Assembly: GCA_023150275.1 (NCBI GenBank)
Contig: JAKLLG010000003.1
Coordinates: 1 to 64,000 of the forward strand
Source of the DNA: Rhodocyclaceae bacterium
GTDB taxonomy: Bacteria; Pseudomonadota; Gammaproteobacteria; Burkholderiales; Rhodocyclaceae
Direction: 5' to 3'
DNA: 64,000 bases
Shown here: piece by piece, positions 38,722 to 48,519 of the stretch
Layout: every line of letters begins with the position of its first letter
Position numbering within the stretch: the first letter of the stretch is position 1
Program-made: the position numbers and the translations under genes
Notes under the pieces: generated by a model
Databases searched by the model: none
The model's input: the letters and a program-made list of their open reading frames with translations, nothing else
What the model was told of the DNA's origin: nothing

Positions 38722-40398
38722 GTGCTGAAGACCTACACGTATCCGAAATTCGCCTACGTGCAGCCACAGGAACAGAAGGAGCGCATCGCCCGCCGCTACC
38801 CGGTGGTCATCGTCGGTGCCGGCCCGGTCGGCCTGGCGGCGGCGATCGATTGCCGCCTGCACGGCATCCCGGTGGTGCTGCTCGACGAGGACGATACCGT
38901 TTCGATCGGCTCGCGCGGGGTCTGCTACGCCAAGCGCGCGCTGGAAATCCTCGACCGCCTCGGCGTCGGCGAGCGCGTCTGCGCCAAGGGCGTCTCGTGG
39001 AACGTCGGCCGCACCTTTTTCCGCGAGGAGGAGGTGTTCAATTTCAACCTGCTGCCGGAACCGGACCACAAGCGGCCGGGCATGATCAACCTGCAGCAGT
39101 ATTACCTCGAACAGTATCTCGTCGAGCGCTGCGTCGAACTGGGCGTCGACCTGCGCTGGAAGAACCGCGTCGTTTCGGTACAGCGCATGTCCGACCAGGT
39201 GCGCCTGACCATCGAGACGCCGGACGGCACCTACGGCATCGAAGCCGACTGGCTGATTGCCGCCGACGGCGCGAAGAGCCCGATCCGCAAGCAGATGAAT
39301 CTGGAGGTCGAGGGCAAGGTCTTCCACGACCGTTTCCTCATTGCCGACGTGGTGATGAAGGCCGACTTCCCCGCCGAGCGCTGGTTCTGGTTCGATCCGC
39401 CCTTCCATCCCAATCAGTCGGTGCTCCTGCACAAGCAGGCCGACAATGTCTGGCGCATCGATTTTCAGCTCGGCTGGGATGCCGATCCGGAGGAAGAAAA
39501 GAAGCCGGAAAAGGTGATCCCGCGCATCAAGGCCATGCTCGGCGATGCGCGCGAGTTCGAGCTGGAGTGGGTCAGCGTCTATACCTTCCAGTGCCGGCGC
39601 ATGCAGGAATTTCGCCACGGTCGCGTGCTCTTTGTCGGCGATGCCGCACATCAGGTCTCGCCCTTCGGCGCGCGAGGCGCCAACTCGGGTATTCAGGACA
39701 CCGACAACCTCATCTGGAAGCTGAAGCTGGTGATGGACGGCAAGGCGCCGGAGAAGCTGCTCGACACCTATTCGGGCGAGCGCGCTGCCGCCGCCGACGA
39801 GAACCTGATGAATTCGACGCGCTCGACCGACTTCATCACGCCGAAGAGCAACACCTCGCGTCTCTTCCGTAACGCCGTGCTGACGCTCGCCGAGCACCAT
39901 GCCTTTGCTCGCGCACTGGTCAATTCCGGTCGCCTCTCGGTGCCGAGCTTCCTCACCGATTCGCCGCTGAACACGGCCGACGACGAGATCGAGCACGCCT
40001 TCAGCGGCCGCATGGTGCCCGGCGCGCCGATGGACGATGCGCCGGTGGCGCTGGAAAGCGGCGCCAAGGGCTGGCTGCTCGATCAGCTCGGCGGCAAGGG
40101 TTTCCAGTTGCTCTATTTCACCGATGTCGCCGAACGGCTGGGCGACAAGCTGGATCGCCTGCGCGAGCTGACCGTCGATGCCATTCCGGTCGAGCCGATC
40201 GTCGTTTCCGAGCGCGCCGGCGGCGTGGCCGGCGTGCGCGTGCTGCACGACCTGCAGCATCTGGTCGCCCGGCGCTACGACGCACGCGAGGGCAGCGTCT
40301 ACCTGCTGCGCCCGGATCAGCACGTGGTCGCGCGCTGGCGCAAGTTCGATGCGCACAAGGTGCGCGCCGCCGTTGCCCGCGCGACCTGCAATCAGTGA
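38722..40398 (+). CDS. FAD-dependent aromatic monooxygenase (MhpA/PheA-like)
   Basis: 558 residues of the class A flavin hydroxylases: GxGxxG motif VVIVGAGPVGLAAAI at about 29-43, a DG motif in LIAADGAKSP, and the FAD motif VLFVGDAAHQVSPFGARGANSGIQD. The C-terminal 150 residues form the thioredoxin-like tail seen in MhpA relatives. GTG start with GGAGGAG upstream. It likely hydroxylates an aromatic acid to a para- or ortho-diol that feeds the ring-cleavage genes downstream. Confidence 0.9.
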   Translation: MLKTYTYPKFAYVQPQEQKERIARRYPVVIVGAGPVGLAAAIDCRLHGIPVVLLDEDDTVSIGSRGVCYAKRALEILDRLGVGERVCAKGVSWNVGRTFFREEEVFNFNLLPEPDHKRPGMINLQQYYLEQYLVERCVELGVDLRWKNRVVSVQRMSDQVRLTIETPDGTYGIEADWLIAADGAKSPIRKQMNLEVEGKVFHDRFLIADVVMKADFPAERWFWFDPPFHPNQSVLLHKQADNVWRIDFQLGWDADPEEEKKPEKVIPRIKAMLGDAREFELEWVSVYTFQCRRMQEFRHGRVLFVGDAAHQVSPFGARGANSGIQDTDNLIWKLKLVMDGKAPEKLLDTYSGERAAAADENLMNSTRSTDFITPKSNTSRLFRNAVLTLAEHHAFARALVNSGRLSVPSFLTDSPLNTADDEIEHAFSGRMVPGAPMDDAPVALESGAKGWLLDQLGGKGFQLLYFTDVAERLGDKLDRLRELTVDAIPVEPIVVSERAGGVAGVRVLHDLQHLVARRYDAREGSVYLLRPDQHVVARWRKFDAHKVRAAVARATCNQ

Positions 40399-40410
40399 AA
40401 CGGAGGAACC

Positions 40411-40659
40411 ATGGCACCTACCCTGACCCCGACTCCGAGCTTGTCCCTGACCCCGAACTTCAATGAGCCCGGCAAGCGCTATTTCCGCGCCTTTTCGCCC
40501 GGCGACGATTTCTACGAAATGCTGATCGATGCGCACCGCGACCTCGACGACGAACAGAGTGCGCTGCTCAACGCCCGGCTGATCCTGTTGCTCGCCAACC
40601 AGATCGGCGATCTGTCGGTGCTGCGCGAAGCGCTGCGGCAGGCGCGACAGGACATTTGA
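40411..40659 (+). CDS. DUF2783-family small protein
   Basis: 82 residues: Pro/Thr-rich start (MAPTLTPTPSLSLTPNFNEP), then a helical pair with FYEMLIDAHRDLDDEQSALLNARLILLLANQIGD. This matches the DUF2783 family found next to FAD monooxygenases of this kind. It lies 12 bp after the monooxygenase and 10 bp before the VOC gene. It may be an accessory subunit of the hydroxylase; no catalytic motif is present. Confidence 0.8.
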   Translation: MAPTLTPTPSLSLTPNFNEPGKRYFRAFSPGDDFYEMLIDAHRDLDDEQSALLNARLILLLANQIGDLSVLREALRQARQDI

Positions 40660-40669
40660 GGAGCCGCCC

Positions 40670-41209
40670 ATGCAGGTGAAGAAGATCCACCACGTCGCCT
40701 ATCGCTGCAAGGACGCGAAGGAAACCGTCGAGTGGTACGGGAAGTACCTGGACATGCGCTTCATCCTCGCCATTGCCGAGAACGAGGTGCCGAGCACGAA
40801 GGAACCCGACCCGTACATGCACATCTTTCTCGATGCCGGCGGCGGCAACGTGCTCGCCTTCTTCGAACTGCCGACCAAGCCGCCGATGGGCCGCGACCCG
40901 AACACGCCGGTGTGGACGCAGCATCTGGCGCTGGAGGTCGATTCGGTCGATACGCTGCTGGAAGTGAAGGCCAGGCTGGAAGCCGACGGCATCGACGTGG
41001 TCGGGCCGACCGACCATACGATTTTCAAGTCGATCTACTTCTTCGATCCGAGCGGCCATCGCCTCGAACTCGCCGCCAACACCGGCACGCCGAAAATGGC
41101 GAAAATGCTCGACGACGTGAAATGGGACATGTTGAACGAGTGGGCCGGAACGAAGCAGGCGCCGCAGCATGCGCGCTGGATGCACGATGGCAGCTATGCC
41201 GGGGAATAA
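40670..41209 (+). CDS. VOC-family protein, candidate ring-cleavage dioxygenase
   Basis: 179 residues, one vicinal-oxygen-chelate unit with a candidate 2-His-1-Glu metal site: His7/His8 (KIHHVAYR), His in WTQHLALEV and Glu in HRLELAAN. The C-terminus has a distinctive KWDMLNEWAGTKQAP tail. In an operon with maleylacetoacetate isomerase and an FAH hydrolase, and with no cupin-type gentisate or homogentisate dioxygenase nearby, it is the best candidate for ring opening. It could instead be an isomerase or glyoxalase-like accessory. Confidence 0.7.
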   Translation: MQVKKIHHVAYRCKDAKETVEWYGKYLDMRFILAIAENEVPSTKEPDPYMHIFLDAGGGNVLAFFELPTKPPMGRDPNTPVWTQHLALEVDSVDTLLEVKARLEADGIDVVGPTDHTIFKSIYFFDPSGHRLELAANTGTPKMAKMLDDVKWDMLNEWAGTKQAPQHARWMHDGSYAGE

Positions 41210-41211
41210 GC

Positions 41212-41327
41212 GGCCGTTCGATACGCCTGCTGCGCAGGCTACTCAGGGCGAACGGGCCGAGCACAGGCCGAAAACCCCGTTCGTGGTGAGTAGGTCGCAT
41301 AGCGACCGTATCGAACCATGAGCGGTG
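41212..41327. repeat. Dispersed palindromic intergenic repeat, copy C
   Basis: Contains CGTTCGATACGCCTG, CAGGGCGAACGG, CCCCGTTCGTGGTGAG and GTATCGAACCATGAGCGG. The last block matches copy A near 16.0 kb (GTTCGTGGTTAG ... GTCGAACCATGAGCGG). It separates the VOC and FAH genes within the cluster and has no coding potential. Confidence 0.6.
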
Positions 41328-41346
41328 CTGGAGACGAAAACAGGCA

Positions 41347-42339
41347 ATGAAACTCGCAACCCTCAAACAAGGCGGACGCGACGGCACGCTGGTCGTGGTC
41401 AGCCGCGACCTGACCTTGTGCCAGCCAGTGCCGGCCATCGCCCGCACGCTGCAAGCCGCGCTCGACGATTGGGACGCGATCGCGCCGCAGCTTGCCGAGG
41501 TCTACGCCGCGCTCAGCAACAATGCAGCGCGCCACGCCGAACCCTTCGATCCGGCGGCCTGTCACAGTCCGCTGCCGCGCGCTTACCAGTGGGTCGACGG
41601 ATCGGCCTATGTGAATCACGTCGAGCTCGTGCGCAAGGCGCGTGGCGCCGACATGCCGGCGGAGTTCTGGAGCGACCCGCTGATGTATCAGGGCGGTTCC
41701 GATTCCTTCGTCGGCCCGCGCGATCCGATCCGGGCGAAGGACGAAGCCTGGGGCATCGACTTCGAGGCCGAGGTAGCCGTCGTCACCGGCGACGTGCCGA
41801 TGGGCGCCACGCCCGCCGAGTGCCGCCGCCACATCCGCCTGCTGATGCTGGTGAACGATGTGTCGCTCAGGAACCTGATTCCCGCCGAACTGGCCAAGGG
41901 CTTCGGCTTCTTCCAGTCGAAGCCGGCCTCGGCCTTCTCGCCGGTGGCGGTGACCCCCGATGAGCTCGGTTCCGCCTGGGAGGGCGGCAAGGTGCATCTG
42001 CCGCTGGTCGTGCATCTCAATAACGAACTGTTCGGCCGGCCCAACGCCGGCGTCGACATGACCTTCGATTTCGGCCAGCTGATCGCGCATGTGGCAAAGA
42101 CGCGCGAGCTGGAGGCCGGTTCGATCGTCGGTTCCGGCACCGTCTCGAACGTCGACCGCAGTACCGGGTCGGGTTGTCTCGCCGAGAAGCGCTGCCTCGA
42201 AACGATTGCCGACGGCAAGCCGACGACGCCCTTCATGCGCTTCGGCGACCGGGTACGCATCGAGATGTTCGATGCCGGCGGCAATAGCATCTTCGGCGCC
42301 ATCGACCAGCAGGTCGCGCCTTGCCCGGTGAGCGCCTGA
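41347..42339 (+). CDS. Fumarylacetoacetate hydrolase family protein
   Basis: 330 residues: N-terminal domain to about 110 and a catalytic FAH domain with EVAVVTGDVPMG, the metal-binding DFEAEVAV Glu pair, and SGTVSN, a typical loop. It cleaves fumarylpyruvate or fumarylacetoacetate-type products to fumarate and a keto acid. Followed 2 bp later by the isomerase that supplies its substrate. Confidence 0.9.
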   Translation: MKLATLKQGGRDGTLVVVSRDLTLCQPVPAIARTLQAALDDWDAIAPQLAEVYAALSNNAARHAEPFDPAACHSPLPRAYQWVDGSAYVNHVELVRKARGADMPAEFWSDPLMYQGGSDSFVGPRDPIRAKDEAWGIDFEAEVAVVTGDVPMGATPAECRRHIRLLMLVNDVSLRNLIPAELAKGFGFFQSKPASAFSPVAVTPDELGSAWEGGKVHLPLVVHLNNELFGRPNAGVDMTFDFGQLIAHVAKTRELEAGSIVGSGTVSNVDRSTGSGCLAEKRCLETIADGKPTTPFMRFGDRVRIEMFDAGGNSIFGAIDQQVAPCPVSA

Positions 42340-42341
42340 GC

Positions 42342-42989
42342 ATGCTCAAGCTGTATACCTACTTTCGCAGTTCGGCCGCCTACCGGGTGCGCATCGCACT
42401 GAACCTGAAGAACCTCGCCTACGAGGCGATTCCGGTGCATCTGGTGAAGGATGGCGGCGAGCACCTGAAAGAGGACTACCGGCGCGTCAATCCGGCCGGC
42501 GCCATTCCGGCGCTCGCCGATCGTGACCTGACGCTGTCGCAGTCGCTGGCGATCATGGAATATCTCGACGAGGCCTACCCGTATCCGCCCCTGCTGCCGC
42601 CCGATCCGGCGGCGCGGGCACGGGTGCGCGCGATCGCGCTCGACATCGCCTGCGAGATCCATCCGATCAACAACCTGCGCGTGCTGAAATACCTGACCGG
42701 GCAGCTCGGACTTTCCGAAGAGCAGAAGATGGCCTGGTACCGGCACTGGGTCGAGCTTGGCCTGGCGGCCGTGGAGGCCCGGCTGGCCGGCCATTCCGCG
42801 ACCGGCAGGTTCTGCCATGGCGAGCACCCGACACTGGCCGACTGCTGTCTGGTACCGCAGGTTTTCAATGCCCGTCGCTTCGCCTGCCGCCTCGATCATG
42901 TGCCGACGGTAGTGCGTATCGACGCGGAGTGTCGTACCCTTCCAGCTTTTGCGGCGGCAGCGCCCGAGAATCAACCGGATGCGGAGTAG
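42342..42989 (+). CDS. maiA: Maleylacetoacetate (maleylpyruvate) isomerase
   Basis: 215 residues of the zeta-class glutathione transferases: the active-site motif SSAAYRVRIALNLK (Ser-Ser-Cys replaced by Ser-Ser-Ala), NPAGAIPAL and the DIACEIHPINNLRVLKYL segment. It makes the cis-to-trans isomerisation that FAH needs, using glutathione. The normal SSC motif here reads SSA; Ser is the catalytic residue, so function is plausible. Whether the substrate is maleylacetoacetate or maleylpyruvate depends on the upstream dioxygenase. Confidence 0.88.
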   Translation: MLKLYTYFRSSAAYRVRIALNLKNLAYEAIPVHLVKDGGEHLKEDYRRVNPAGAIPALADRDLTLSQSLAIMEYLDEAYPYPPLLPPDPAARARVRAIALDIACEIHPINNLRVLKYLTGQLGLSEEQKMAWYRHWVELGLAAVEARLAGHSATGRFCHGEHPTLADCCLVPQVFNARRFACRLDHVPTVVRIDAECRTLPAFAAAAPENQPDAE

Positions 42990-43033
42990 GTGTCCGCGTC
43001 CTGATCAGTGTTTTTTCATGGAGGAGACAAAGA

Positions 43034-44203
43034 ATGAATACGGGAATTGATAAAGGACTGAAACATGGCAAGCTGGCCGCCGCGATGCTGCTGGCGTTTT
43101 CCGCCACCGCCGCGCTGGCCGACATCACCGTCGGCGTGACCGTCTCGGCCACCGGCCCGGCGGCATCGCTCGGCATTCCGGAAAAGAACACCATCGCGCT
43201 GGTGCCGCAGACCATCGCCGGCCAGAAGGTGAAGATCGTGCTGCTCGACGACGCGTCCGACACGACCACGGCCGTGAAGAACGCGAAGAAATTCGTTTCC
43301 GAAGAAAAAGTCGATGTGATCGTCGGCTCGACCATCACGCCGGCCTCGCTGGCGATGATCGACGTCGCCGCCGAATCCGAGACGCCGATGATTTCGATGG
43401 CGGCCTCGCGCGCCATCGTCGATCCGGTCGATGCCAAGCGTCGCTGGGTTTACAAGACCCCCCAGAACGATGCGCAGATGTCGACCGCCATCACCGAACA
43501 CATGAGCAACGCCAATGTGAAGCGCGTGGCCTACATCGGTTTCTCCGACGCCTATGGCGAAGGCTGGGCGAACGAGTTCGCCGGCGTCGCGCAGGCGCGC
43601 AAGATCGAGATTGTTGCCAATGAGCGTTTCAACCGTGCCGATACCTCGGTGACCGGCCAGGTGCTGAAGATCATCGCAGCCAAGCCGGACGCAGTGCTGA
43701 TCGGCGGTGCCGGCACGCCGGCCGCTCTGCCGCAGAAGGCACTGAAGGAGAAGGGCTTCAAGGGCGTCATCTATCAGACGCACGGTGTTGCCAACAATGA
43801 CTTCCTGCGCGTTTGCGGCAAGGACTGCGAAGGCACTTTCCTGCCGGCGGGGCCGGTGCTGGTGGCCGACCAGTTGCCGGCCGACAATCCGGTGAAAAAG
43901 TCGGCGCAGGAGTATGTGCAAAAGTATGAGGCCGCGCACGGCAAGGGCAGCGTTTCCACCTTTGGCGCGCACGCCTGGGATGCCTTCAAGCTGCTCGAAG
44001 CCGCCGTGCCGGCGGCGCTGAAGAAGGCGAAGCCGGGTACCAAGGAGTTCCGCGCGGCGCTGCGCGATGCGCTGGAAGGTGTACAGAACCTGCCGGTGGC
44101 GCATGGCGTGTTCAATATGAGCCCGACCGACCACCTCGGCTTCGACCAGCGCGCCCGCGTCATGGTTAAGATCGAGAACGGCGGCTGGAAGCTCGTCAAA
44201 TAA
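43034..44203 (+). CDS. Branched-chain-type ABC transporter substrate-binding protein
   Basis: 389 residues: signal peptide ending ATAALA-DITVG, then a LivK-like periplasmic binding fold (VTVSATGPAASLGIPEKN ... LVPQTIAGQKVKIVLLDDASD). GGAGGAGACAAAG precedes the ATG. In aromatic clusters such proteins often bind aryl acids rather than leucine. It opens the transporter operon, 44 bp after maiA. Confidence 0.9.
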   Translation: MNTGIDKGLKHGKLAAAMLLAFSATAALADITVGVTVSATGPAASLGIPEKNTIALVPQTIAGQKVKIVLLDDASDTTTAVKNAKKFVSEEKVDVIVGSTITPASLAMIDVAAESETPMISMAASRAIVDPVDAKRRWVYKTPQNDAQMSTAITEHMSNANVKRVAYIGFSDAYGEGWANEFAGVAQARKIEIVANERFNRADTSVTGQVLKIIAAKPDAVLIGGAGTPAALPQKALKEKGFKGVIYQTHGVANNDFLRVCGKDCEGTFLPAGPVLVADQLPADNPVKKSAQEYVQKYEAAHGKGSVSTFGAHAWDAFKLLEAAVPAALKKAKPGTKEFRAALRDALEGVQNLPVAHGVFNMSPTDHLGFDQRARVMVKIENGGWKLVK

Positions 44204-44217
44204 GAAACTGAAACAAC

Positions 44218-44267
44218 GCGGCGGGGCCTCCCGGCTCCGCCGCAGCGATGTCCGGCCTGCGGCCGGA
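44218..44267 (+). other. Tandem hairpins between substrate-binding and permease genes
   Basis: GCGGCGG 44218-44224 pairs with CCGCCGC 44237-44243, and TCCGGCC 44251-44257 pairs with GGCCGGA 44261-44267. Such intercistronic hairpins after a binding-protein gene commonly protect its mRNA and reduce downstream expression. Confidence 0.55.
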
Positions 44268-44286
44268 ATGCCCGGATCGTTCCTGA

Positions 44287-45324
44287 ATGGATTTCCAGAT
44301 TGCATTGCTGCTCGGTCAGGATGGACTGACCAACGGCGCCATCTACGCGCTGCTGGCGCTGGCGCTGGTGCTGGTGTTTGCCGTGACGCGCGTCATCTTC
44401 ATTCCGCAAGGGGAGTTCGTCGCCTATGGTGCGCTGACGCTGGCGGCCCTGCAGGCCGGCAAGCTGCCGGCCACGCTGTGGATGGTCGTTGCTCTCGGGG
44501 CTGTTGTCGTGGCGGTCGACGGCGCGATCGCACTGCGCCATGGCGCCATGCGTCGCTTGCCGCGCATGCTGGCCTTGAACCTCGGCATCCCGTTGTTGCT
44601 CTGGGCGCTTCTTGCGCATGTGGAGACTGCCGGACTGTCGCTGATCGCGCAGATCGCGCTGACGCTGTGCATCGTGGTGCCGCTCGGGCCGATGCTGTAT
44701 CGCCTTGCCTACCAGCCGATCGCCGAGGCGCCGGTGCTGATCCTGCTCATCGTTTCGGTGGCCGTCCACGTCGTGCTGATCGGTCTCGGGTTGCTGTTCT
44801 TCGGCGCCGAGGGAACGCGCACGCCGGCCTTCAGCGAGGGCTCGCTCGAACTGGGGGCGGTGACGCTGCAGTATCAGACGCTGTGGATTCTGGCGATTTC
44901 GGCGCTGCTCATCCTTGCCCTCTACGCCTTCTTCGGCCGCACCTTGTATGGCAAGGCGCTGCGGGCGACGGCGCTGAACCGTACCGGCGCGCGCCTGATG
45001 GGCATCTCGACGACCATGGCCGGCAAGCTCTCGTTCACACTGGCGGCGCTGATCGGCGCCTTTTCGGGAATCCTGATCTCGCCGATCACTACCCTCTATT
45101 ACGATTCCGGCTTCCTGATCGGACTGAAGGGTTTCGTCGGCGCCATCATCGGCGGGCTGGTGAGCTACCCGCTCGCTGCGGCCGGTGCGCTCCTGGTCGG
45201 TTTCCTTGAGTCGTACTCGTCGTTCTGGGCCAGCGCCTACAAGGAGGTGATCGTATTCACGCTGATCATTCCGGTGTTGCTGTGGCGCTCATTGACCTCG
45301 CATCATTCGGAGGAGGAAGAATGA
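44287..45324 (+). CDS. LivH-type ABC transporter permease
   Basis: 345 residues with eight or more hydrophobic helices; landmarks [35 protein letters not shown] near the start and the [27 protein letters not shown] coupling region near the end. It is one half of the membrane channel of a branched-chain/aromatic-acid importer. Its stop overlaps the next gene by an ATGA. Confidence 0.92.
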   Translation: MDFQIALLLGQDGLTNGAIYALLALALVLVFAVTRVIFIPQGEFVAYGALTLAALQAGKLPATLWMVVALGAVVVAVDGAIALRHGAMRRLPRMLALNLGIPLLLWALLAHVETAGLSLIAQIALTLCIVVPLGPMLYRLAYQPIAEAPVLILLIVSVAVHVVLIGLGLLFFGAEGTRTPAFSEGSLELGAVTLQYQTLWILAISALLILALYAFFGRTLYGKALRATALNRTGARLMGISTTMAGKLSFTLAALIGAFSGILISPITTLYYDSGFLIGLKGFVGAIIGGLVSYPLAAAGALLVGFLESYSSFWASAYKEVIVFTLIIPVLLWRSLTSHHSEEEE

Positions 45325-47102
45325 TGCGTCGTCTCCTTCTTCCCCTCTTCGTGATCGCGCTCGCGCTGCTGCCGGTGGTGCTTCCGGAATCGGCCGAGTT
45401 CTATGTGACGCTGCTCAATTACCTCGGGCTTTATGCGCTGGTGGCGCTCGGGCTGGTATTGCTCACCGGTGTTGGCGGCCTCACCAGTTTCGGACAGGCG
45501 GCCTTCGTCGGTGTCGGCGCCTACGCGACGGCCTGGCTGACTACCGCCTTTGGCTGGAGCCCGTGGCTGACCCTGCTTGTTGCCGTTGCGACGACGACGG
45601 TCGTGGCACTCTTCCTCGGCTTCATCACCTTGCGCATGGGCGGGCACTACCTGCCGCTAGGCACCATCGCGTGGGGCATCAGCCTGTATTTCCTGTTCGG
45701 CAACATCGAGGCCTTTGGCGGCCATACCGGCCTCGGCGGAATTCCGCCGGTTTCGCTCGGCGGCATGGAATTGAAGAGCGGTCGCGAGTTCTACTACCTG
45801 ATCTGGATCGCGTTGATGCTGGGCGTGGTGGCGACGCAGAACCTGCTCGACTCGCGTGACGGCCGCGCCATCCGTGCGCTGAAGGGCGGCGTGGTGATGG
45901 CCGAGGCGATGGGGGTGAATACGGCCTGGTACAAGATTGTCATCTTTACCATTGCCGCGCAGTTCGCCTGCGTGTCCGGCTGGCTGTACGCGCACCTGCA
46001 GCGCTTCGTGAATCCGACGCCGTTCTCGCTGACGCAGGGCATCGAGTATCTGTTCATGGCGGTGATCGGCGGTGTCGGCCATGTCTGGGGGGCGCTGCTC
46101 GGCGCTGGCCTGATCACCATCCTCAAGCAATGGCTGCAGGATCTGCTGCCGAAATTGCTCGGGCAATCCGGAAACTTCGAGGTCATCGTGTTCGGGCTGG
46201 TGATGATCTTCGTGCTGCACCGGGCGCGTGACGGCCTGTGGCCAGTCATCGTGCGCCTGGTTGAAAAGCGGCTGCCGATGGCCGTCCGTGCAAACGCGGT
46301 CGAGGCGGCGGATGCCTTGCCCCGGCGCGAGCGACCGGCAGTCGGCGACACGATTCTCGATGTGCAGCAGGTGACCAAGCGTTTCGGTGGGCTGACGGCC
46401 AACAATTCGGTCAGCTTCAGTGTGCGCGCCGGCGAAGTGATGGCGCTGATCGGGCCGAACGGCGCTGGCAAGAGCACCATGTTCAATTGCGTTTCCGGCG
46501 TGAATCCGCCGACCGAGGGCGAGGTACGTTTTCTCGGCCAACGCGTCGATGGGCTCGCGTCGCGCGAGATTGCCCGCCGTGGCATGAGCCGGACCTTCCA
46601 GCACGTACGCCTGCTTCCGACGATGAGCGTGCTCGACAACGTCGCCATCGGTGCGCATCTGCGCGGCAGCCGGCATTTTGTGCATGCCTCGTGCCGCCTC
46701 GACCGTGACGAGGAGCGCCGCCTGCGCGCCGAAGCCGCCCGGCAAATCGAGCGCGTCGGCCTTGCCGAACACATGTTCGATGCCGCTGGCAGCCTGCCGC
46801 TGGGCAAGCAGCGCATCGTAGAGATCGCCCGCGCGCTCGCTGCCGACCCTTGCCTGCTGCTGCTCGACGAGCCGGCGGCCGGCCTGCGCTATCTCGAAAA
46901 ACAATCCCTGGCCGAGTTACTCAGAAAGCTTCGCGGTGAAGGCATGGGCATCCTGCTGGTGGAGCACGACATGGATTTCGTGATGGGGCTCGCCGACCGT
47001 ATCGTGGTCATGGAGTTTGGCGAGAAGTTGGCCGAGGGCTTGCCGCGGCAGATTCAGGAAGACCCCAAGGTGCTGCAGGCATATCTGGGAGGTGTCGAAT
47101 GA
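45321..47102 (+). CDS. Fused LivM permease-LivG ATPase
   Basis: 593 residues. Residues 1-330 are a LivM-type permease with about eight helices ([57 protein letters not shown]). Residues about 350-593 are a LivG-type ATPase with Walker [10 protein letters not shown] near 376-384 and [11 protein letters not shown]alker B. The usual separate livM and livG genes are one continuous frame. AGGAGGAAGA precedes the ATG. A frame error in the assembly is unlikely as both halves are complete. Confidence 0.92.
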   Translation: MMRRLLLPLFVIALALLPVVLPESAEFYVTLLNYLGLYALVALGLVLLTGVGGLTSFGQAAFVGVGAYATAWLTTAFGWSPWLTLLVAVATTTVVALFLGFITLRMGGHYLPLGTIAWGISLYFLFGNIEAFGGHTGLGGIPPVSLGGMELKSGREFYYLIWIALMLGVVATQNLLDSRDGRAIRALKGGVVMAEAMGVNTAWYKIVIFTIAAQFACVSGWLYAHLQRFVNPTPFSLTQGIEYLFMAVIGGVGHVWGALLGAGLITILKQWLQDLLPKLLGQSGNFEVIVFGLVMIFVLHRARDGLWPVIVRLVEKRLPMAVRANAVEAADALPRRERPAVGDTILDVQQVTKRFGGLTANNSVSFSVRAGEVMALIGPNGAGKSTMFNCVSGVNPPTEGEVRFLGQRVDGLASREIARRGMSRTFQHVRLLPTMSVLDNVAIGAHLRGSRHFVHASCRLDRDEERRLRAEAARQIERVGLAEHMFDAAGSLPLGKQRIVEIARALAADPCLLLLDEPAAGLRYLEKQSLAELLRKLRGEGMGILLVEHDMDFVMGLADRIVVMEFGEKLAEGLPRQIQEDPKVLQAYLGGVE

Positions 47103-47839
47103 GCGCGCGTCCCGTATTGCTGGAGGCGAAGGATCTATCCGTTTCCTACGGCAAGGTCGAGGCGTTGCACAAGGTCAGCCTGACCATTCGCGAAGGCGAG
47201 ATTGTGACCGTGATCGGTCCCAACGGCGCCGGCAAGACAACGCTCCTTTCATCCCTGATGGGCTTGCTGCCGGGGCAGGGCGAAGTCGTTTATCTCGGCC
47301 GCACACTGGGCAACGATGTCGAAGTCGAGGAGCGCGTTGGGTTCGGGCTTACGCTGGTCCCCGAAAAGCGCGAGCTGTTCGCCGACATGAGCGTCGCCGA
47401 CAACCTGCTGCTCGGCGCCTTCGATCGCTATCGCCGTGGCGACAGGGATTTCGATGGCACCATGAATGAGGTCTATGGCATCTTCCCTCGCCTCAGGGAG
47501 CGGGCGGCGCAGATGGCCGGCACGCTTTCCGGCGGCGAGCGGCAGATGCTGGCCATGGGGCGGGCGCTGATGGCGAAGCCCAAGTTGCTGATGCTCGACG
47601 AACCCAGTCTGGGCCTGGCGCCGCTGATCATCCGCGAGATTTTCCGGGTTGTGGCCAGTCTGCGCGAGATGGGCGTATCGGTGCTGCTGGTCGAGCAGAA
47701 TGCCCGCGCAGCCTTGCAGGTTGCGGATTTCGGCTATGTCCTCGAAACCGGCGAAGTCTCGCTCGAAGGCCCGAGCCGCGAACTGGAAAACGACCCGCGC
47801 GTCATCGAAGCTTATCTCGGACTGGGTGGGAAGCATTGA
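47099..47839 (+). CDS. LivF-type ABC transporter ATP-binding protein
   Basis: 246 residues: Walker A GPNGAGKTT at about 39-47, signature TLSGGERQMLAMGRALM, Walker B LLMLDEPSLGLAP. LivF-type subunits pair with LivG to energise import. The ATG overlaps the fused gene's stop by 4 bp. It closes the five-gene transporter (with the fusion, four genes). Confidence 0.93.
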   Translation: MSARPVLLEAKDLSVSYGKVEALHKVSLTIREGEIVTVIGPNGAGKTTLLSSLMGLLPGQGEVVYLGRTLGNDVEVEERVGFGLTLVPEKRELFADMSVADNLLLGAFDRYRRGDRDFDGTMNEVYGIFPRLRERAAQMAGTLSGGERQMLAMGRALMAKPKLLMLDEPSLGLAPLIIREIFRVVASLREMGVSVLLVEQNARAALQVADFGYVLETGEVSLEGPSRELENDPRVIEAYLGLGGKH

Positions 47840-47956
47840 CACACAAGGCTTGCGCCGGAAAAAAGTTTAAAAAAGTTGTAGCGCTTGGAAAAAGCCTATG
47901 ACACAATCACACGCGGCTACCGCCTTCCGTCAACACACACTCGTAGGAGACACTGC

Positions 47957-48241
47957 ATGAACAAAAGCGAACTTATCGATGCCATGGCTGCTGGTGCTGA
48001 CATCAGCAAGGCTGCTGCCGGTCGCGCGCTCGACGCCGCCGTCGCCGCCATCACCACTGCCGTTTCCAAGGGCGACAGCGTGACGCTCGTTGGTTTCGGT
48101 TCCTTCAAGTCGGCCAAGCGTGCCGCTCGCACCGGCAAGAACCCGAAGACCGGCGCCGCGATCAAGATCCCGGCGACCACCGTGCCGAAGTTCTCGGCCG
48201 GCGCTTCGTTCAAGGCCGCAGTCGCGAAGAAGAAGAAGTAA
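47957..48241 (+). CDS. HU-family DNA-binding protein
   Basis: 94 residues: [32 protein letters not shown] then [28 protein letters not shown], the HU fold with the DNA-binding arm. The C-terminal lysines (AAVAKKKK) are typical. GTAGGAGACA precedes the ATG. It is monocistronic with its own terminator. HU packages DNA and supports recombination. Confidence 0.95.
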   Translation: MNKSELIDAMAAGADISKAAAGRALDAAVAAITTAVSKGDSVTLVGFGSFKSAKRAARTGKNPKTGAAIKIPATTVPKFSAGASFKAAVAKKKK

Positions 48242-48262
48242 TCAGGGGATTGCTTCACAGAG

Positions 48263-48290
48263 GGCCGCCTGCGGGCGGCCTTCGTTTTTT
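48263..48290 (+). terminator. Intrinsic terminator of the HU gene
   Basis: GGCCGCC (48263-48269) pairs with GGCGGCC (48274-48280) around TGCG, followed by TTCGTTTTTT to 48290, 22 bp after the HU stop codon. Confidence 0.92.
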
Positions 48291-48484
48291 GCGGAGACAG
48301 AAAAGGTAACGGCCCGCGAGCGGAGGGAGTCGCTGGCGAGCCGTTTGCTGCGCAGATGCCAATCGGTAGAGGAGGGGGTCACCGTTGCAACGCAGCGAAT
48401 CCATTCTGCCGATCAGCGTGCCGCACGTCTGTGGCGGTCGCGTGTGTTTCGTGTGACCGAACGTAACCGCCGCCGTAAACGGCA

Positions 48485-48508
48485 GCGGCCCGCATCGCTG
48501 CGGGCCGC
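48485..48508 (-). terminator. Hairpin downstream of tRNA-Met
   Basis: GCGGCCCGC (48485-48493) pairs with GCGGGCCGC (48500-48508) around a 6-nt loop, 12 bp past the tRNA 3' end on its strand. No strong U-tract follows, so termination is tentative. The rest of 48291-48519 shows no gene. Confidence 0.45.
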
Positions 48509-48519
48509 CTGTGTCCTGG

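Noticed and set aside
37762..40671. Open frame of about 970 codons on the minus strand opposite the MBL and monooxygenase genes
   Set aside because: It is antisense to two well-supported genes; its protein is His/Arg/Gln-rich low-complexity with no motif, a typical shadow in GC-rich DNA.
40670..41209. VOC protein as a second lactoylglutathione lyase
   Set aside because: Its sequence differs from gloA at 59.3 kb, it has a longer C-terminus, and it is embedded in an aromatic operon.
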